Shown here: piece by piece, positions 7,927-15,731 of the stretch | How the letters are laid out: every line of letters begins with the position of its first letter | Numbering within the stretch: position 1 is the first letter of the stretch | Translations under genes and position numbers: made by a program | From: Staphylococcus succinus | GTDB taxonomy: Bacteria; Bacillota; Bacilli; Staphylococcales; Staphylococcaceae | Assembly (NCBI RefSeq): GCF_029024945.1 | Contig: NZ_CP118977.1 | Location: 1-45,941, forward strand | DNA length: 45,941 nucleotides | Reading direction: 5' to 3' | The notes under the pieces: generated by a model | The model's input: only the letters and a program-made list of their open reading frames with translations | What the model was told of the DNA's origin: nothing | The model's database searches: none

Positions 7927-9261
7927 ATGTTTTTTAAACAATTTTACGATAACAATTTATCTCAAGCATCTTATTTAGTTGGCTGTCAACGCACAGGAGA
8001 GGCAATAATAATTGACCCTGTACGTGACTTAACAAAATATATGGAAGTTGCAGATAGCGAAGGTTTTACAATTACACAAGCTGCAGAAACCCATATCCAC
8101 GCTGATTTTGCTTCAGGCATTAGAGATGTGGCAGAACAATTAAATGCAAACGTATATGTATCTGGCGAAGGTGACGATGAATTAAGTTATCGTAATATGC
8201 CAGAACAAACACATTTTGTTAAACATCAAGATATTATTCATGTAGGTAACATTAAATTAGAAGTATTGCATACACCTGGTCATACCCCAGAGAGTATTAG
8301 TTTCTTACTCACGGATGAAGGTGGCGGCTCAAGTGTTCCAATGGGTTTATTTAGTGGTGACTTTATTTTTGTTGGTGATATCGGTAGACCCGATTTACTA
8401 GAAAAATCAGTTCAAGTCGAAGGTTCTACAGAAGTTAGTGCGAAACAAATGTATCAATCTATAGAAAGTGTTAAAGATTTACCAGATTATATTCAAATTT
8501 GGCCAGGCCACGGTGCTGGAAGTCCTTGTGGTAAAGCATTAGGCGCCGTACCAATGTCTACGCTAGGTTATGAAAAAATAAATAACTGGGCATTTAGTGA
8601 AACTGATGAAATTAAATTCATTGAAACATTAACATCAAATCAACCAGCGCCACCACATCATTTTACACAAATGAAAAAAATTAACCAATTTGGTATGGAA
8701 TTATATCAACCATACAATGTTTATCCTAGTTTAAGCAATGAAAGAATAGCATTTGATCTTCGTAGCAAAGAAGCCTTTCATGGTGGTCATACTAAAGGGA
8801 CAATCAATATTCCTTACAACAAAAACTTTATTAACCAAATCGGTTGGTATTTAGACTATGAAAATAGTATAGATTTAATTGGTGATAAATCTACCGTTGA
8901 ACAAGCAGCGCATACTTTACAATTAATTGGATTTGATAATGTAGCAGGTTATCGTTTACCAAAATCAGAAATTTTAACCCAATCCATCCATAGCGTTGAT
9001 ATGACTGGTAAAGAAGAATATATACTTGACGTACGTAATGAAGAAGAGTGGAATAATGGGCACTTAGATCAAGCAGTCAATATTCCGCATGGTAAATTAT
9101 TAAATGAAAATATTCCATTTAATAAAGAGGATAAAATATACGTACATTGTCAGTCAGGTGTTAGAAGTTCAATCGCCGTGGGTATCTTAGAAAACAAAGG
9201 ATTTGAAAATGTCGTAAATATTAGAGAAGGCTATCAAGATTTTCCAGAATCATTAAAATAA
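7927..9261 (+). CDS. cstB: CstB persulfide dioxygenase-rhodanese fusion
   Basis: A 444-residue enzyme of three parts. The N-terminal metallo-beta-lactamase fold holds the Fe(II) ligands (THIHAD at 55-60, TPGHTPES, SGDFIFVGDIGRPD, IWPGHG). A middle rhodanese-like domain lacks the active Cys, and the C-terminal rhodanese has HCQSGVRSS with Cys408. In S. aureus CstB oxidises low-molecular-weight persulfides and produces thiosulfate. GGAG precedes the start. The operon ends at a strong terminator; the sqr gene (sulfide:quinone oxidoreductase) that follows cstB on the S. aureus chromosome is missing. Confidence 0.93.
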   Translation: MFFKQFYDNNLSQASYLVGCQRTGEAIIIDPVRDLTKYMEVADSEGFTITQAAETHIHADFASGIRDVAEQLNANVYVSGEGDDELSYRNMPEQTHFVKHQDIIHVGNIKLEVLHTPGHTPESISFLLTDEGGGSSVPMGLFSGDFIFVGDIGRPDLLEKSVQVEGSTEVSAKQMYQSIESVKDLPDYIQIWPGHGAGSPCGKALGAVPMSTLGYEKINNWAFSETDEIKFIETLTSNQPAPPHHFTQMKKINQFGMELYQPYNVYPSLSNERIAFDLRSKEAFHGGHTKGTINIPYNKNFINQIGWYLDYENSIDLIGDKSTVEQAAHTLQLIGFDNVAGYRLPKSEILTQSIHSVDMTGKEEYILDVRNEEEWNNGHLDQAVNIPHGKLLNENIPFNKEDKIYVHCQSGVRSSIAVGILENKGFENVVNIREGYQDFPESLK

Positions 9262-9264
9262 TTT

Positions 9265-9302
9265 AAGAGTGTACAGAAAACAGTTATTTTCTGTACACTC
9301 TT
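9265..9302 (+). terminator. Terminator of cstAB
   Basis: Sixteen-base perfect stem (9265-9280 with 9287-9302), six-base loop, ending in a T-rich tail. Confidence 0.9.
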
Positions 9303-9429
9303 TCTTCATAATCCAAAATCTATGAATATCAGTATATAATATGTTCAAAAACTCAACATAAAATCAATGTTCATAAAATGATTTAGATACACCTATAAGA
9401 GCCTTAAGTAATATATTTTTTCATAGAGT

Positions 9430-9978
9430 TTAATCTTTAAGCATCCTATATACTGTAGAACGACTTACACCTGTTTGTTTAGCAATATCTTCGCCAGTAA
9501 GTTTTTGCTCATCATATAAGAATTTAATCTCTCTTTTTTTATGATCTGGTAATGATGGTCTTCCACCTTTTCTCCCTCTAGCTCTTGCTGCTTCTAATCC
9601 TTTTTTCGTACGTTCGCTTAATAAGTTAGCTTCAAGTTCAGCAAATGCACTCATCATAGTAAAGAACATCTTGCCCATCGCATCTTTGGTTGATACGTTC
9701 ATATCTATAATATGTAAATCAATACTATTATCATCTAACCATTGAGATAACTCAATTAATTGCTTGGTTGTTCGGCCAAGACGATCTAGTTTATAGATAA
9801 CTAAAATATCGCCTTCACGTAAATAATCTAAGCATTTATCAAGTTCCGTTCGTTTCGTTTTGCGACCACTCGCTTTCTCGCTAAAGATACGTTCACAACC
9901 ATATTCCTCAAGTGTATCAATCTGTCCATCAAGACTTTGATCTTGTGTTGATACACGTGCATAACCAATTTTAGCCAT
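9430..9978 (-). CDS. Serine resolvase/invertase (Tn552-type BinR-like)
   Basis: Complete 182-residue small serine recombinase. MAKIGYARVS gives catalytic Ser10. YKLDRLGR holds the active arginines. FFTMMSAFAELEANLLSERT is the E-helix region, and the C-terminus is a helix-turn-helix (GEDIAKQTGVSRSTVYRMLK). It differs from Sin and belongs to the transposon-resolvase group common on staphylococcal plasmids. A truncated near-identical protein lies at 39517-39825 in the same orientation. No matching transposase is nearby, so it is probably a leftover of a transposon or a plasmid resolution function. Confidence 0.9.
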   Translation of the reverse strand: MAKIGYARVSTQDQSLDGQIDTLEEYGCERIFSEKASGRKTKRTELDKCLDYLREGDILVIYKLDRLGRTTKQLIELSQWLDDNSIDLHIIDMNVSTKDAMGKMFFTMMSAFAELEANLLSERTKKGLEAARARGRKGGRPSLPDHKKREIKFLYDEQKLTGEDIAKQTGVSRSTVYRMLKD

Positions 9979-10324
9979 TTGAATACCACCTCTTTTAATC
10001 GTTTTATGAGTACTTACTAATGAAATCTAGTTCTCGATGCAAATAAACGCGGCTCTCATCGTCTGAAAACTCATATTTTTTGGTATTTATGATACATTGA
10101 TTATAACACAAGTTTTTAGACTTCGATATCCAAGAAAAACCTCTTAATATTAAGTTAAGAGGTTTTGTATCAAAAACGATCGTTTTTTAAACTTAATTTT
10201 ACATGTAGTTTTTGTCATATTAAATACTCATTTTATGCACGGATTCTCGAAAATTATAATCTAGTCTAATACATAAAGGAATGACAAGTTCTTTATTAAA
10301 AGTAGAAAGAAGGGATTGTAAAGT
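9979..10324. other. Intergenic region upstream of resolvase; possible res site
   Basis: About 345 bases without a gene. A recombination site for the adjacent resolvase is expected in the first 150 bases, where CGATG (10036-10040) is mirrored by CATCG downstream, but I cannot delimit it. A separate hairpin lies at 10136-10166. The rest shows no coding signal. Confidence 0.4.
10136..10166. terminator. Hairpin, probable bidirectional terminator
   Basis: AAAACCTCTTAA (10136-10147) pairs with TTAAGAGGTTTT (10155-10166) around a 7-base loop. A and T runs on either side fit termination in both directions. Confidence 0.6.
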
Positions 10325-10537
10325 ATGAGAAAAAAGAACCTATTGATAAGCTTGTTTTCTCTAATGATGGTCATTGTTTTATCAGCTTGTACAAGCAATG
10401 ACGAAGAAGCATCTGTAGAAGATACTAGCAATGAAAAGAATTCAAATGAAGAGATGAACATGAATGAGGACAATGAAGGTTCTATGGAAGAAAATATGAA
10501 TGGCTCCTCCAGTGAAGGAGATGCACATTATCAATAG
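10325..10537 (+). CDS. Short lipoprotein, probable N-terminal stub of a YdhK-type protein
   Basis: A 70-residue product with a clear lipoprotein signal (Lys-rich start, hydrophobic core, LSAC lipobox with Cys22), then an Asn/Glu/Met-rich tail (EEMNMNEDNEGSMEENMN) and a stop. The tail resembles the linker of the copL product at the window start, but the two ADHMPGM repeats are absent. It is likely a truncated member of that family, although a functional small Met-rich lipoprotein cannot be excluded. GAAGGGA lies about 8 bases before the ATG. It sits between a resolvase and the mercury module, a typical scar position. Confidence 0.6.
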   Translation: MRKKNLLISLFSLMMVIVLSACTSNDEEASVEDTSNEKNSNEEMNMNEDNEGSMEENMNGSSSEGDAHYQ

Positions 10538-10692
10538 TAAAGTACAGAAATTACAGCACAATACTTACCTTTGCTTTAACTACATGTCTTCAATGTTTCT
10601 AACATATCATATCTGATGACTTGAAAATACGTAAAAGGGGTAGCGCCATCATTTTGACATAAAACCCACGTTAAAACATTTTTCAGAAGAAA

Positions 10693-10733
10693 AAAAGACG
10701 ATTGTCTCTACGCTAAGAGAAGAATCGTCTTTT
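10693..10733 (-). terminator. Terminator of the mer operon
   Basis: AAAAGACGATT (10693-10703) pairs with AATCGTCTTTT (10723-10733), with additional pairing inside the loop. In the minus direction it is followed by a T run. It lies about 50 bases after the merA stop. Confidence 0.8.
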
Positions 10734-10784
10734 ATAAAAATTTTCATTAACTGAGGAGTATATCAAGGTTTACTGGAAAGGTGA

Positions 10785-12425
10785 TCAACCTGCACAACAA
10801 GATAATTTTGATACATCTTTATCAAACGTAAGGGCAGCTAATTTTAATCCCTCTGCCATTGTCAAATATGGAGCCACGGTTTCTCGGAGATCCTCCACGG
10901 TTAAACCGAATTTGACAGCCAGTGTCGCCGCATAAATTACTTCTCCTGCATTTTCTGCTACCACATGTGCTCCTAATATCTTCATTGTTTTTGCGTCTGC
11001 CACTAATTTAAAAACACCTGTTGTTTCTCGATTAACCAAGGCTCTCGGAACGGCATCTAAAGGCAAGACGGATGTTTTCACTTCATAGCCTTTTTCTTTT
11101 GCTTGTTGCTCCGTTAAACCAACGGTTGCAATCGCTGGAGCTGTAAACGTAACCCCTGGAACCACTTCTAAATTCAGCTTTTTATTCAGTCCTCCGATGG
11201 CATTTCCTGCTGCAATTCCACCTTGATAAGCTGCCACATATACAAATTGAGGGCCAAGCGTCACATCTCCTGCCGCATAGATGCTTGAATTCGTTGTTTT
11301 TGAATACTCATCGATTATAATTTCACCACGGGAGCCTACTTCAACACCTGCTACCTCTAAATTCAAAGTCGTCGTATTTGGTGTTCTTCCAGTGGCAACT
11401 AGTAATTGATCTGCTTCAATGATTCGCTTCTTGCCATTGACTTCAACATGAACCTTTTTAACGTCTCCGTCCTGTTCGATTCGTTCAAAGGATGCTCCTG
11501 TTACTAAATTAATCCCTTGTTCTGTTAATGCTTGCGTGATCGCTTCTGACACTTCAGGATCGTATTCCTTTAACAGTCGTGGACTTCTTTGCATCAACGT
11601 TACTTCTGAACCCAAATGATGGAATAGTTGTCCCAATTCCATACCGATATATCCTGAACCGATGACTGTAAGACGCTTTGGAACCTGTTTTAATTCAAGT
11701 AATGTTGTACTTGTTAAATAATCTACCTCTTCTAATCCAGGAATCTTTGGTACAGCAGGTGAAGCACCTGTCGCGATTAAAAATCGTTTGGCTGATAACT
11801 GCTTGCCATTCACTTCGACGGTTTTTTCATCCACGAATTTCGCTTCACCTTTTATTAATTCAAAGCCGTAGTCATCAATTAAATCAACATATTTCGAGTT
11901 TCGAAGATCCGTCACCAAATCGTTTTTCTGCTTAATCAATGGAGCCAAATCGACATTGCCTGCTGACGTGTGCAATCCTAAAAACGGATTGTTTTTTGCT
12001 ATGTGATTGATTTCTCCAGCTCTTAACAGCGTCTTTGAAGGAACACATCCGATGTTCACGCATGTTCCACCCACTGTGCCACGTTCGATGATTGCCACGT
12101 TCGCTCCGTATTTCGCGGCTTCAATGGCAGATGAAAAGGATGCTCCACCAGAACCAATGATAATGTAGTCATAATCGCCTTCATCTCCAAGTTGCACCGT
12201 TTCTTGCTGTTGTACTTCTTCTGTTTCTCCTGTCTGGTATTTGGCTTCAGAAATCGCCTTTTTCGCTCTTTCCACCTCCACGTCATTCGGAAGCTCAAAT
12301 ACAGCTTCTTCGCGACGAAAATCCACTTCAATCTCTTTTGCACCCATGTTTTCAAGAGCAACAGCAACATGCTCTTCACAACCCGTGCAAGTCATCCCTT
12401 GAACGTTTACTCGATACTTTTTCAT
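10785..12425 (-). CDS. merA: Mercuric reductase MerA
   Basis: Cytosolic flavoenzyme of 546 residues that reduces Hg(II) to volatile Hg(0) with NADPH. It has an N-terminal HMA domain with GMTCTGC (Cys13, Cys16), a linker, then a pyridine-nucleotide disulfide oxidoreductase core: FAD motif GSGGAS, redox pair CVNIGC (Cys122, Cys127), NADPH motif GSGYIG and AAGDVT. The C-terminal Cys-Cys pair (LSCCAG) delivers Hg(II) to the active site of the partner subunit. The start at 12425 has AAGGAGG 8 bases upstream. Base composition looks clearly less AT-rich than the cst and ars modules, suggesting a separate origin. No merB, merT or intact merP is nearby, so uptake must be by other means. Confidence 0.95.
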   Translation of the reverse strand: MKKYRVNVQGMTCTGCEEHVAVALENMGAKEIEVDFRREEAVFELPNDVEVERAKKAISEAKYQTGETEEVQQQETVQLGDEGDYDYIIIGSGGASFSSAIEAAKYGANVAIIERGTVGGTCVNIGCVPSKTLLRAGEINHIAKNNPFLGLHTSAGNVDLAPLIKQKNDLVTDLRNSKYVDLIDDYGFELIKGEAKFVDEKTVEVNGKQLSAKRFLIATGASPAVPKIPGLEEVDYLTSTTLLELKQVPKRLTVIGSGYIGMELGQLFHHLGSEVTLMQRSPRLLKEYDPEVSEAITQALTEQGINLVTGASFERIEQDGDVKKVHVEVNGKKRIIEADQLLVATGRTPNTTTLNLEVAGVEVGSRGEIIIDEYSKTTNSSIYAAGDVTLGPQFVYVAAYQGGIAAGNAIGGLNKKLNLEVVPGVTFTAPAIATVGLTEQQAKEKGYEVKTSVLPLDAVPRALVNRETTGVFKLVADAKTMKILGAHVVAENAGEVIYAATLAVKFGLTVEDLRETVAPYLTMAEGLKLAALTFDKDVSKLSCCAG

Positions 12426-12441
12426 ATTAATATTCCTCCTT

Positions 12442-12585
12442 TTACTCGACTCCAAGACCGAAATCCGAAATTGCCGTCTTAATTAACTGTAAATCCGTTT
12501 TCCTATCATCAAAGGAAACCGTTACTTCGCCCGTGCTTCCACTGACTTTAATGGCTGTTTTGCCAACGCCTTCTACCTGTTTCAC
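12442..12585 (-). pseudogene. HMA-domain (MerP/CopZ-like) remnant between merR and merA
   Basis: A 47-codon frame from a GTG at 12585 reads VKQVEGVGKTAIKVSGSTGE, then VTVSFDDRKTDLQLIKTAIS and a short end. This is the C-terminal two thirds of a heavy-metal-associated domain. The metal-binding MxCxxC loop that should lie upstream is missing, and the reading starts 4 bases after the merR stop. It is probably what is left of merP after a deletion. It could still be translated from the GTG as a small ligand-free protein. Confidence 0.6.
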
Positions 12586-12588
12586 CTC

Positions 12589-12987
12589 TTATTTCTTCAT
12601 CAGTGTTTCAATAATGGGGCATTCGTAAATATCTTTGTTTTCGGGACATCTTTCTTTAAGATCCACCAGCATTTGTTCAATTCTTTTGAGACCTTCAATT
12701 TTACGCTGGATGTCCTCTAACTTAAGAACAGTGAAATCATACATATCACGGCACTTCGATTCATTGCGATCGACGACTCCTAATAATTTGTCAATTTCAT
12801 TTAATGTAAAGCCTAGTTCCTGCATCCTTTTTATGAAATTCAATCGATCGATAATTTGTTGTGAATACATGCGGTATCCTGATTCCGTACGATCAGGTTC
12901 TGAAATTAAGCCTATACGTTCATAATATCGAATAGTCTCTTTATTAACGCTGCACTTCTCAGCCAGTTCTCCAATACGAAATTGCAT
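12589..12987 (-). CDS. merR: Mercury-responsive regulator MerR
   Basis: A 132-residue MerR-family activator/repressor with an N-terminal winged helix (IGELAEKCSVNKETIRYYERIGLI) and a dimerisation helix. The three Hg(II) ligands Cys79, Cys114 and Cys123 lie at the same positions as in Bacillus MerR. It is the first gene of the minus-strand mer unit and so is autoregulated. The start is followed upstream by GAGGTGAG at good spacing. Confidence 0.95.
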   Translation of the reverse strand: MQFRIGELAEKCSVNKETIRYYERIGLISEPDRTESGYRMYSQQIIDRLNFIKRMQELGFTLNEIDKLLGVVDRNESKCRDMYDFTVLKLEDIQRKIEGLKRIEQMLVDLKERCPENKDIYECPIIETLMKK

Positions 12988-13005
12988 TTATCTCACCTCA
13001 TATAA

Positions 13006-13037
13006 AGTATAAACCCTGTACCATAGTACAGGGTCAA
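13006..13037 (-). promoter_or_regulatory. mer promoter with MerR operator
   Basis: Reading toward merR: -35 TTGACC (13037-13032), a 20-base spacer, and -10 TATACT (13011-13006). Within the spacer is a perfect 9-base inverted repeat, ACCCTGTAC at 13013-13021 and GTACAGGGT at 13026-13034. An over-long spacer filled by a dyad is the classic MerR arrangement, in which Hg-bound MerR untwists the DNA to align the two boxes. Confidence 0.92.
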
Positions 13038-13177
13038 GGGAAGTATTATTTACTATATTATCGATTTGCTTTCTTATACCAAAGTGTCCCGTTATCCCAA
13101 CGAGAAAAACAGAAGTTCAGATTATCAATGCACTTCTGTATTAAAATTAGAGATACATCTTAGGATGCACAATGCTG

Positions 13178-13543
13178 CTAAAATAGCTTGCCATGTAATA
13201 TTTGAACTTGATCCTTTAATTGTTTGTTTTCTTCTTCTAGTGCCTTTATACGGTTTTTTAAGGTCTTTATTAACACATCCTCTGAACGGGGGCTTTTACT
13301 TTGTTTACGGGGGACTAACTCACTTATTTGCATCCCTCTTAATGTCTCTACTCTATTTCTAATATCTTTTTGTTTGTAAAGCCATGACTTTGAAACATTT
13401 GCCTTTTGTGCAACGGAGTTAAAATTAATCTTCTCTTTTTTCAATGCCATCTCTGAAATTGTCTTTTCAACCCTAATTCTTGTTTTCTCCGACTTTTCTT
13501 TTGATAGTTGAATTATGGCAGTTGTGTTACTCTTTCTAGTCAT
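13178..13543 (-). CDS. tnpC: TnpC-like protein of a Tn554-family transposon (DUF6262)
   Basis: A 121-residue protein with a basic N-terminal part, FNSVAQKANVSKSWLYKQ (helix-turn-helix-like) in the middle, and a C-terminal coiled coil (LIKTLKNRIKALEEENKQLKDQ). This order matches TnpC of Tn554, which modulates transposition orientation and frequency. GGGGAC lies upstream of the ATG, and the start follows the tnpB stop by one base. Since tnpA and most of tnpB are gone, the element cannot move by itself. Confidence 0.8.
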   Translation of the reverse strand: MTRKSNTTAIIQLSKEKSEKTRIRVEKTISEMALKKEKINFNSVAQKANVSKSWLYKQKDIRNRVETLRGMQISELVPRKQSKSPRSEDVLIKTLKNRIKALEEENKQLKDQVQILHGKLF

Positions 13544-13544
13544 C

Positions 13545-13815
13545 TTAATTCGTCCCCTTTAACGAATGAATAATCTGCTCTAATCTATTTTTCACACGTT
13601 CGTTAGTTTCAACCTGACGCTGCCATTGGTTCTGTTTAGCCCTATTTAGTATTTCTTTAGTTCGGTCTAAGTGCTCTTCATGTTCATTTAGAAATTGTTT
13701 ACTTGTACAGAAGTTCGTACAATCTAAACAAGCATTTGCGTGGGGACAAGGTCCGGCAATTACTGGTAAACGACAATAGCCTTTAGGAAGTGCTTGTGCA
13801 TTGATATTCTTTCTT
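13545..13815 (-). pseudogene. tnpB: C-terminal remnant of Tn554-type TnpB tyrosine recombinase
   Basis: The frame reads from about WIRKNINAQALPKGYC through a Cys-rich segment (GPCPHANACLDCTNFC) to a Glu/Lys-rich end. This is the tail of TnpB from Tn554-family elements, downstream of the catalytic domain. The catalytic Arg-His-Arg-Tyr part is absent because the sequence joins a resA gene near 13815. tnpC follows directly. Confidence 0.75.
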
Positions 13816-14282
13816 ATCCACGACAATACCGTTTTTATTGATTGCTATTGTCGTCGGCAGTGGTCCGACTTGATAAGCTTTAGTCACATCTCTGTTTCGA
13901 TCCAATGCGATTGGAAAATCAAGTTTTTCATCTAAGCTGGATAAGAACTGATTAATCTGCTGCCCATCCTCCGAAACATTTATTGCAATGATCTCATAAT
14001 CATCATGTCCCTCATTATAAATTCGGTTCATATCAGGCATTTCTTCACGACACGGTTTACACCAAGTCCCCCAGAAATTCAAAATAACACTTTTTCTAAA
14101 TTGACATCTGATAATTGTATTGGACCACCTTTCAACGTCTCTAGTTGAAAATCTATTGCTTCATCCCCTACTTGTACAGTTTTTTTATCAGAAGTTAAAT
14201 TGAACCACAAAGTGACCCCTAATAAAATAATGATACTTAGTATAATACTTACTCTAAGAATACTTCTTGTTGTTTTTTTCAT
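13783..14282 (-). pseudogene. resA: Broken ResA-like thiol-disulfide oxidoreductase
   Basis: The gene starts at 14282 (AGGAGG upstream) and encodes an N-terminal membrane anchor, then a thioredoxin-fold start (VQVGDEAIDFQLETLKGG). A one-base shift near 14085 breaks the frame. The shifted frame resumes at LNFWGTWCKPCREEMPDM with the redox motif WCKPC, and continues to GPLPTTIAINKNGIVVDKK. There the Tn554-type tnpB tail begins, and translation runs out at 13783. Two independent lesions make it inactive. ResA-type proteins reduce disulfides outside the membrane during cytochrome c maturation, so this is probably cargo from another Gram-positive genus. Confidence 0.78.
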
Positions 14283-14671
14283 AATATTATACCTCCTGTA
14301 ACGATTCCTTTCATCGAACAAATCATGCATTTTTGGTTGGCTTTGAAAGATAATTTTTGTTAAAAATAAAAGTTCATTCTCACACCAATCTAAGTACAAA
14401 CTTTAACTGTTAAGAAAAATTCACTCCTAATTATTTAGCTTAAGCTAAATTTTCAAAGAAACTGTGCAGTTTCTTAAGTATTTAATGTGACATTTCATAT
14501 CATTAAGAGATTTTATTGGAACTCGAGAATTAGACTAATAAAATTAGCAGTTATAAGAAGTTCTCTTTACTCTTCAAATAAAACAATATTAGTCTTTAAC
14601 TCGCATCAGTCTTATGTCATTCAATGTTATTAGTAATCTTTCACCTATGCTAGGATGTATAGCAATACACA

Positions 14672-14728
14672 ATACCACATTAACTGAGAATTTGATTATA
14701 ATAATCAAATTCTCAGTTAATGTGGTAT
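14672..14728. repeat. 28-bp perfect inverted repeat with one-base centre
   Basis: Bases 14672-14699 pair completely with 14701-14728. The arms begin ATACCACATTAACTGAG. No T run follows on either strand, so it is not an ordinary terminator. It could be a fold-back formed by an inverted duplication, or a protein-binding site. Confidence 0.7.
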
Positions 14729-14881
14729 GCAAAAAAATCTATAAATATATTTTTAATAATGTATGTTTTGAGCAGACCCTAAATAGACATTATATATGTA
14801 TTGATATGCTTAGCTTGTCACTTTAGGAGTTATTTTGCACCTATTTTAATCGTTATTTTGCATTACAAGTTAATAAGGTTA

Positions 14882-14951
14882 GAGTCAGGAGGTATATAGA
14901 AGTCCAATTTCTCAGTTCTAAAATTAAGAAATTGGACTTCTATCGTGACTC
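14882..14951 (-). terminator. Nested inverted repeat downstream of cadD
   Basis: Inner stem of 17 bases (14896-14912 with 14927-14943), starting ATAGAAGTCCAATTTCT. An outer GAGTC/GACTC pair extends it. It lies about 65 bases after the cadD stop and may end cadC-cadA-cadD transcription, although the T tail is poor. Confidence 0.5.
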
Positions 14952-15013
14952 CCAAAAGGCGGTCTTATATGTCAAACGAGCGCTGATTCTTATTAGAGAA
15001 AGCGTTCCGATTG

Positions 15014-15628
15014 TTAAAGAAATGAGAATAAAGCGTTAAATGTACCATTTTCAAACAATATATAAATCCCTAACCCAATGAATACAATAGGTACAATCCA
15101 ACGTTCATATTTCTCAATTTTTTCTGATACAAAATCTAAGGAAGCTAAGCGATAGCTGACATAACATAAAACAGCAACCATAATCAAAAAGACAATAACA
15201 GCAATAAAGATTTCAGACATATTTAAGGTCGTGAAGTACGGTATATAAATCGAAAAGTCATCCGCACTGGAAGCTAATACGATGAAAGTCATCGTCAAAA
15301 ATAACTGATTAAATTTTCCAGAGGAGAATAAAGATAAAATACTACTTTCATCTTCATCCTCTTCTCCTTTAATCCACATTTTCACACCTAAGTAAAGTGG
15401 TAAAAGTCCAAGTAGTCCGATAACCCATTGCTGAGGAATTAAATTTACAACCCCCTGTGCAACTAAAAGACTTGCTCCTATAACAATTGCAGTCCCTATA
15501 TATTGTCCTATCCAAATATGTTTCACCTGACCTTTTTTTACTTGCGAAAACAAAAGAATTAATATAACGAGATAATCAATTCCTGTTGCTACATATACCG
15601 CAGCTGCTGTAAGTATCGTTGCGATCAT
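15014..15628 (-). CDS. cadD: CadD-family cadmium resistance transporter
   Basis: A 204-residue membrane protein with about five or six hydrophobic helices and no ATPase motifs. It has the CadD features: an N-terminal ATGIDYLVILILLFSQ segment, GQYIGTAI, GLLGLLPLYLGV and an ASSADDFSIYIPYF motif with acidic residues in a membrane segment. CadD confers cadmium resistance in staphylococci without ATP hydrolysis. GGAGATGG lies upstream of the start. It follows cadA by about 100 bases on the same strand and is probably an extra member of the cadC-cadA transcript. It differs in sequence from the cadD at 30571. Confidence 0.88.
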   Translation of the reverse strand: MIATILTAAAVYVATGIDYLVILILLFSQVKKGQVKHIWIGQYIGTAIVIGASLLVAQGVVNLIPQQWVIGLLGLLPLYLGVKMWIKGEEDEDESSILSLFSSGKFNQLFLTMTFIVLASSADDFSIYIPYFTTLNMSEIFIAVIVFLIMVAVLCYVSYRLASLDFVSEKIEKYERWIVPIVFIGLGIYILFENGTFNALFSFL

Positions 15629-15731
15629 TTTTCCATCTCCAATATTTTATATTTTAGGGGTAGGACTTTTCTTCAAATTGAAAAGCCCCCTTGAATTGCG
15701 CACAGCGTGACCTTACTATTCTGTTTTCTAC

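Larger units (their letters stand above)
14283..15013. other. Intergenic region between resA remnant and cadD
   Basis: About 730 bases without a convincing gene. It contains the resA ribosome site and two large inverted repeats (14672-14728 and 14882-14951, listed separately). GTTATTTTGCA occurs twice near 14827 and 14852. No intact IS ends were recognised. Confidence 0.5.

Noticed and set aside
13048..13140. Minus-strand tail of about 27 codons ending SRWDNGTLWYKKANR
   Set aside because: It might be the end of a lost gene, but it has no start, is very short and matches no family I know.
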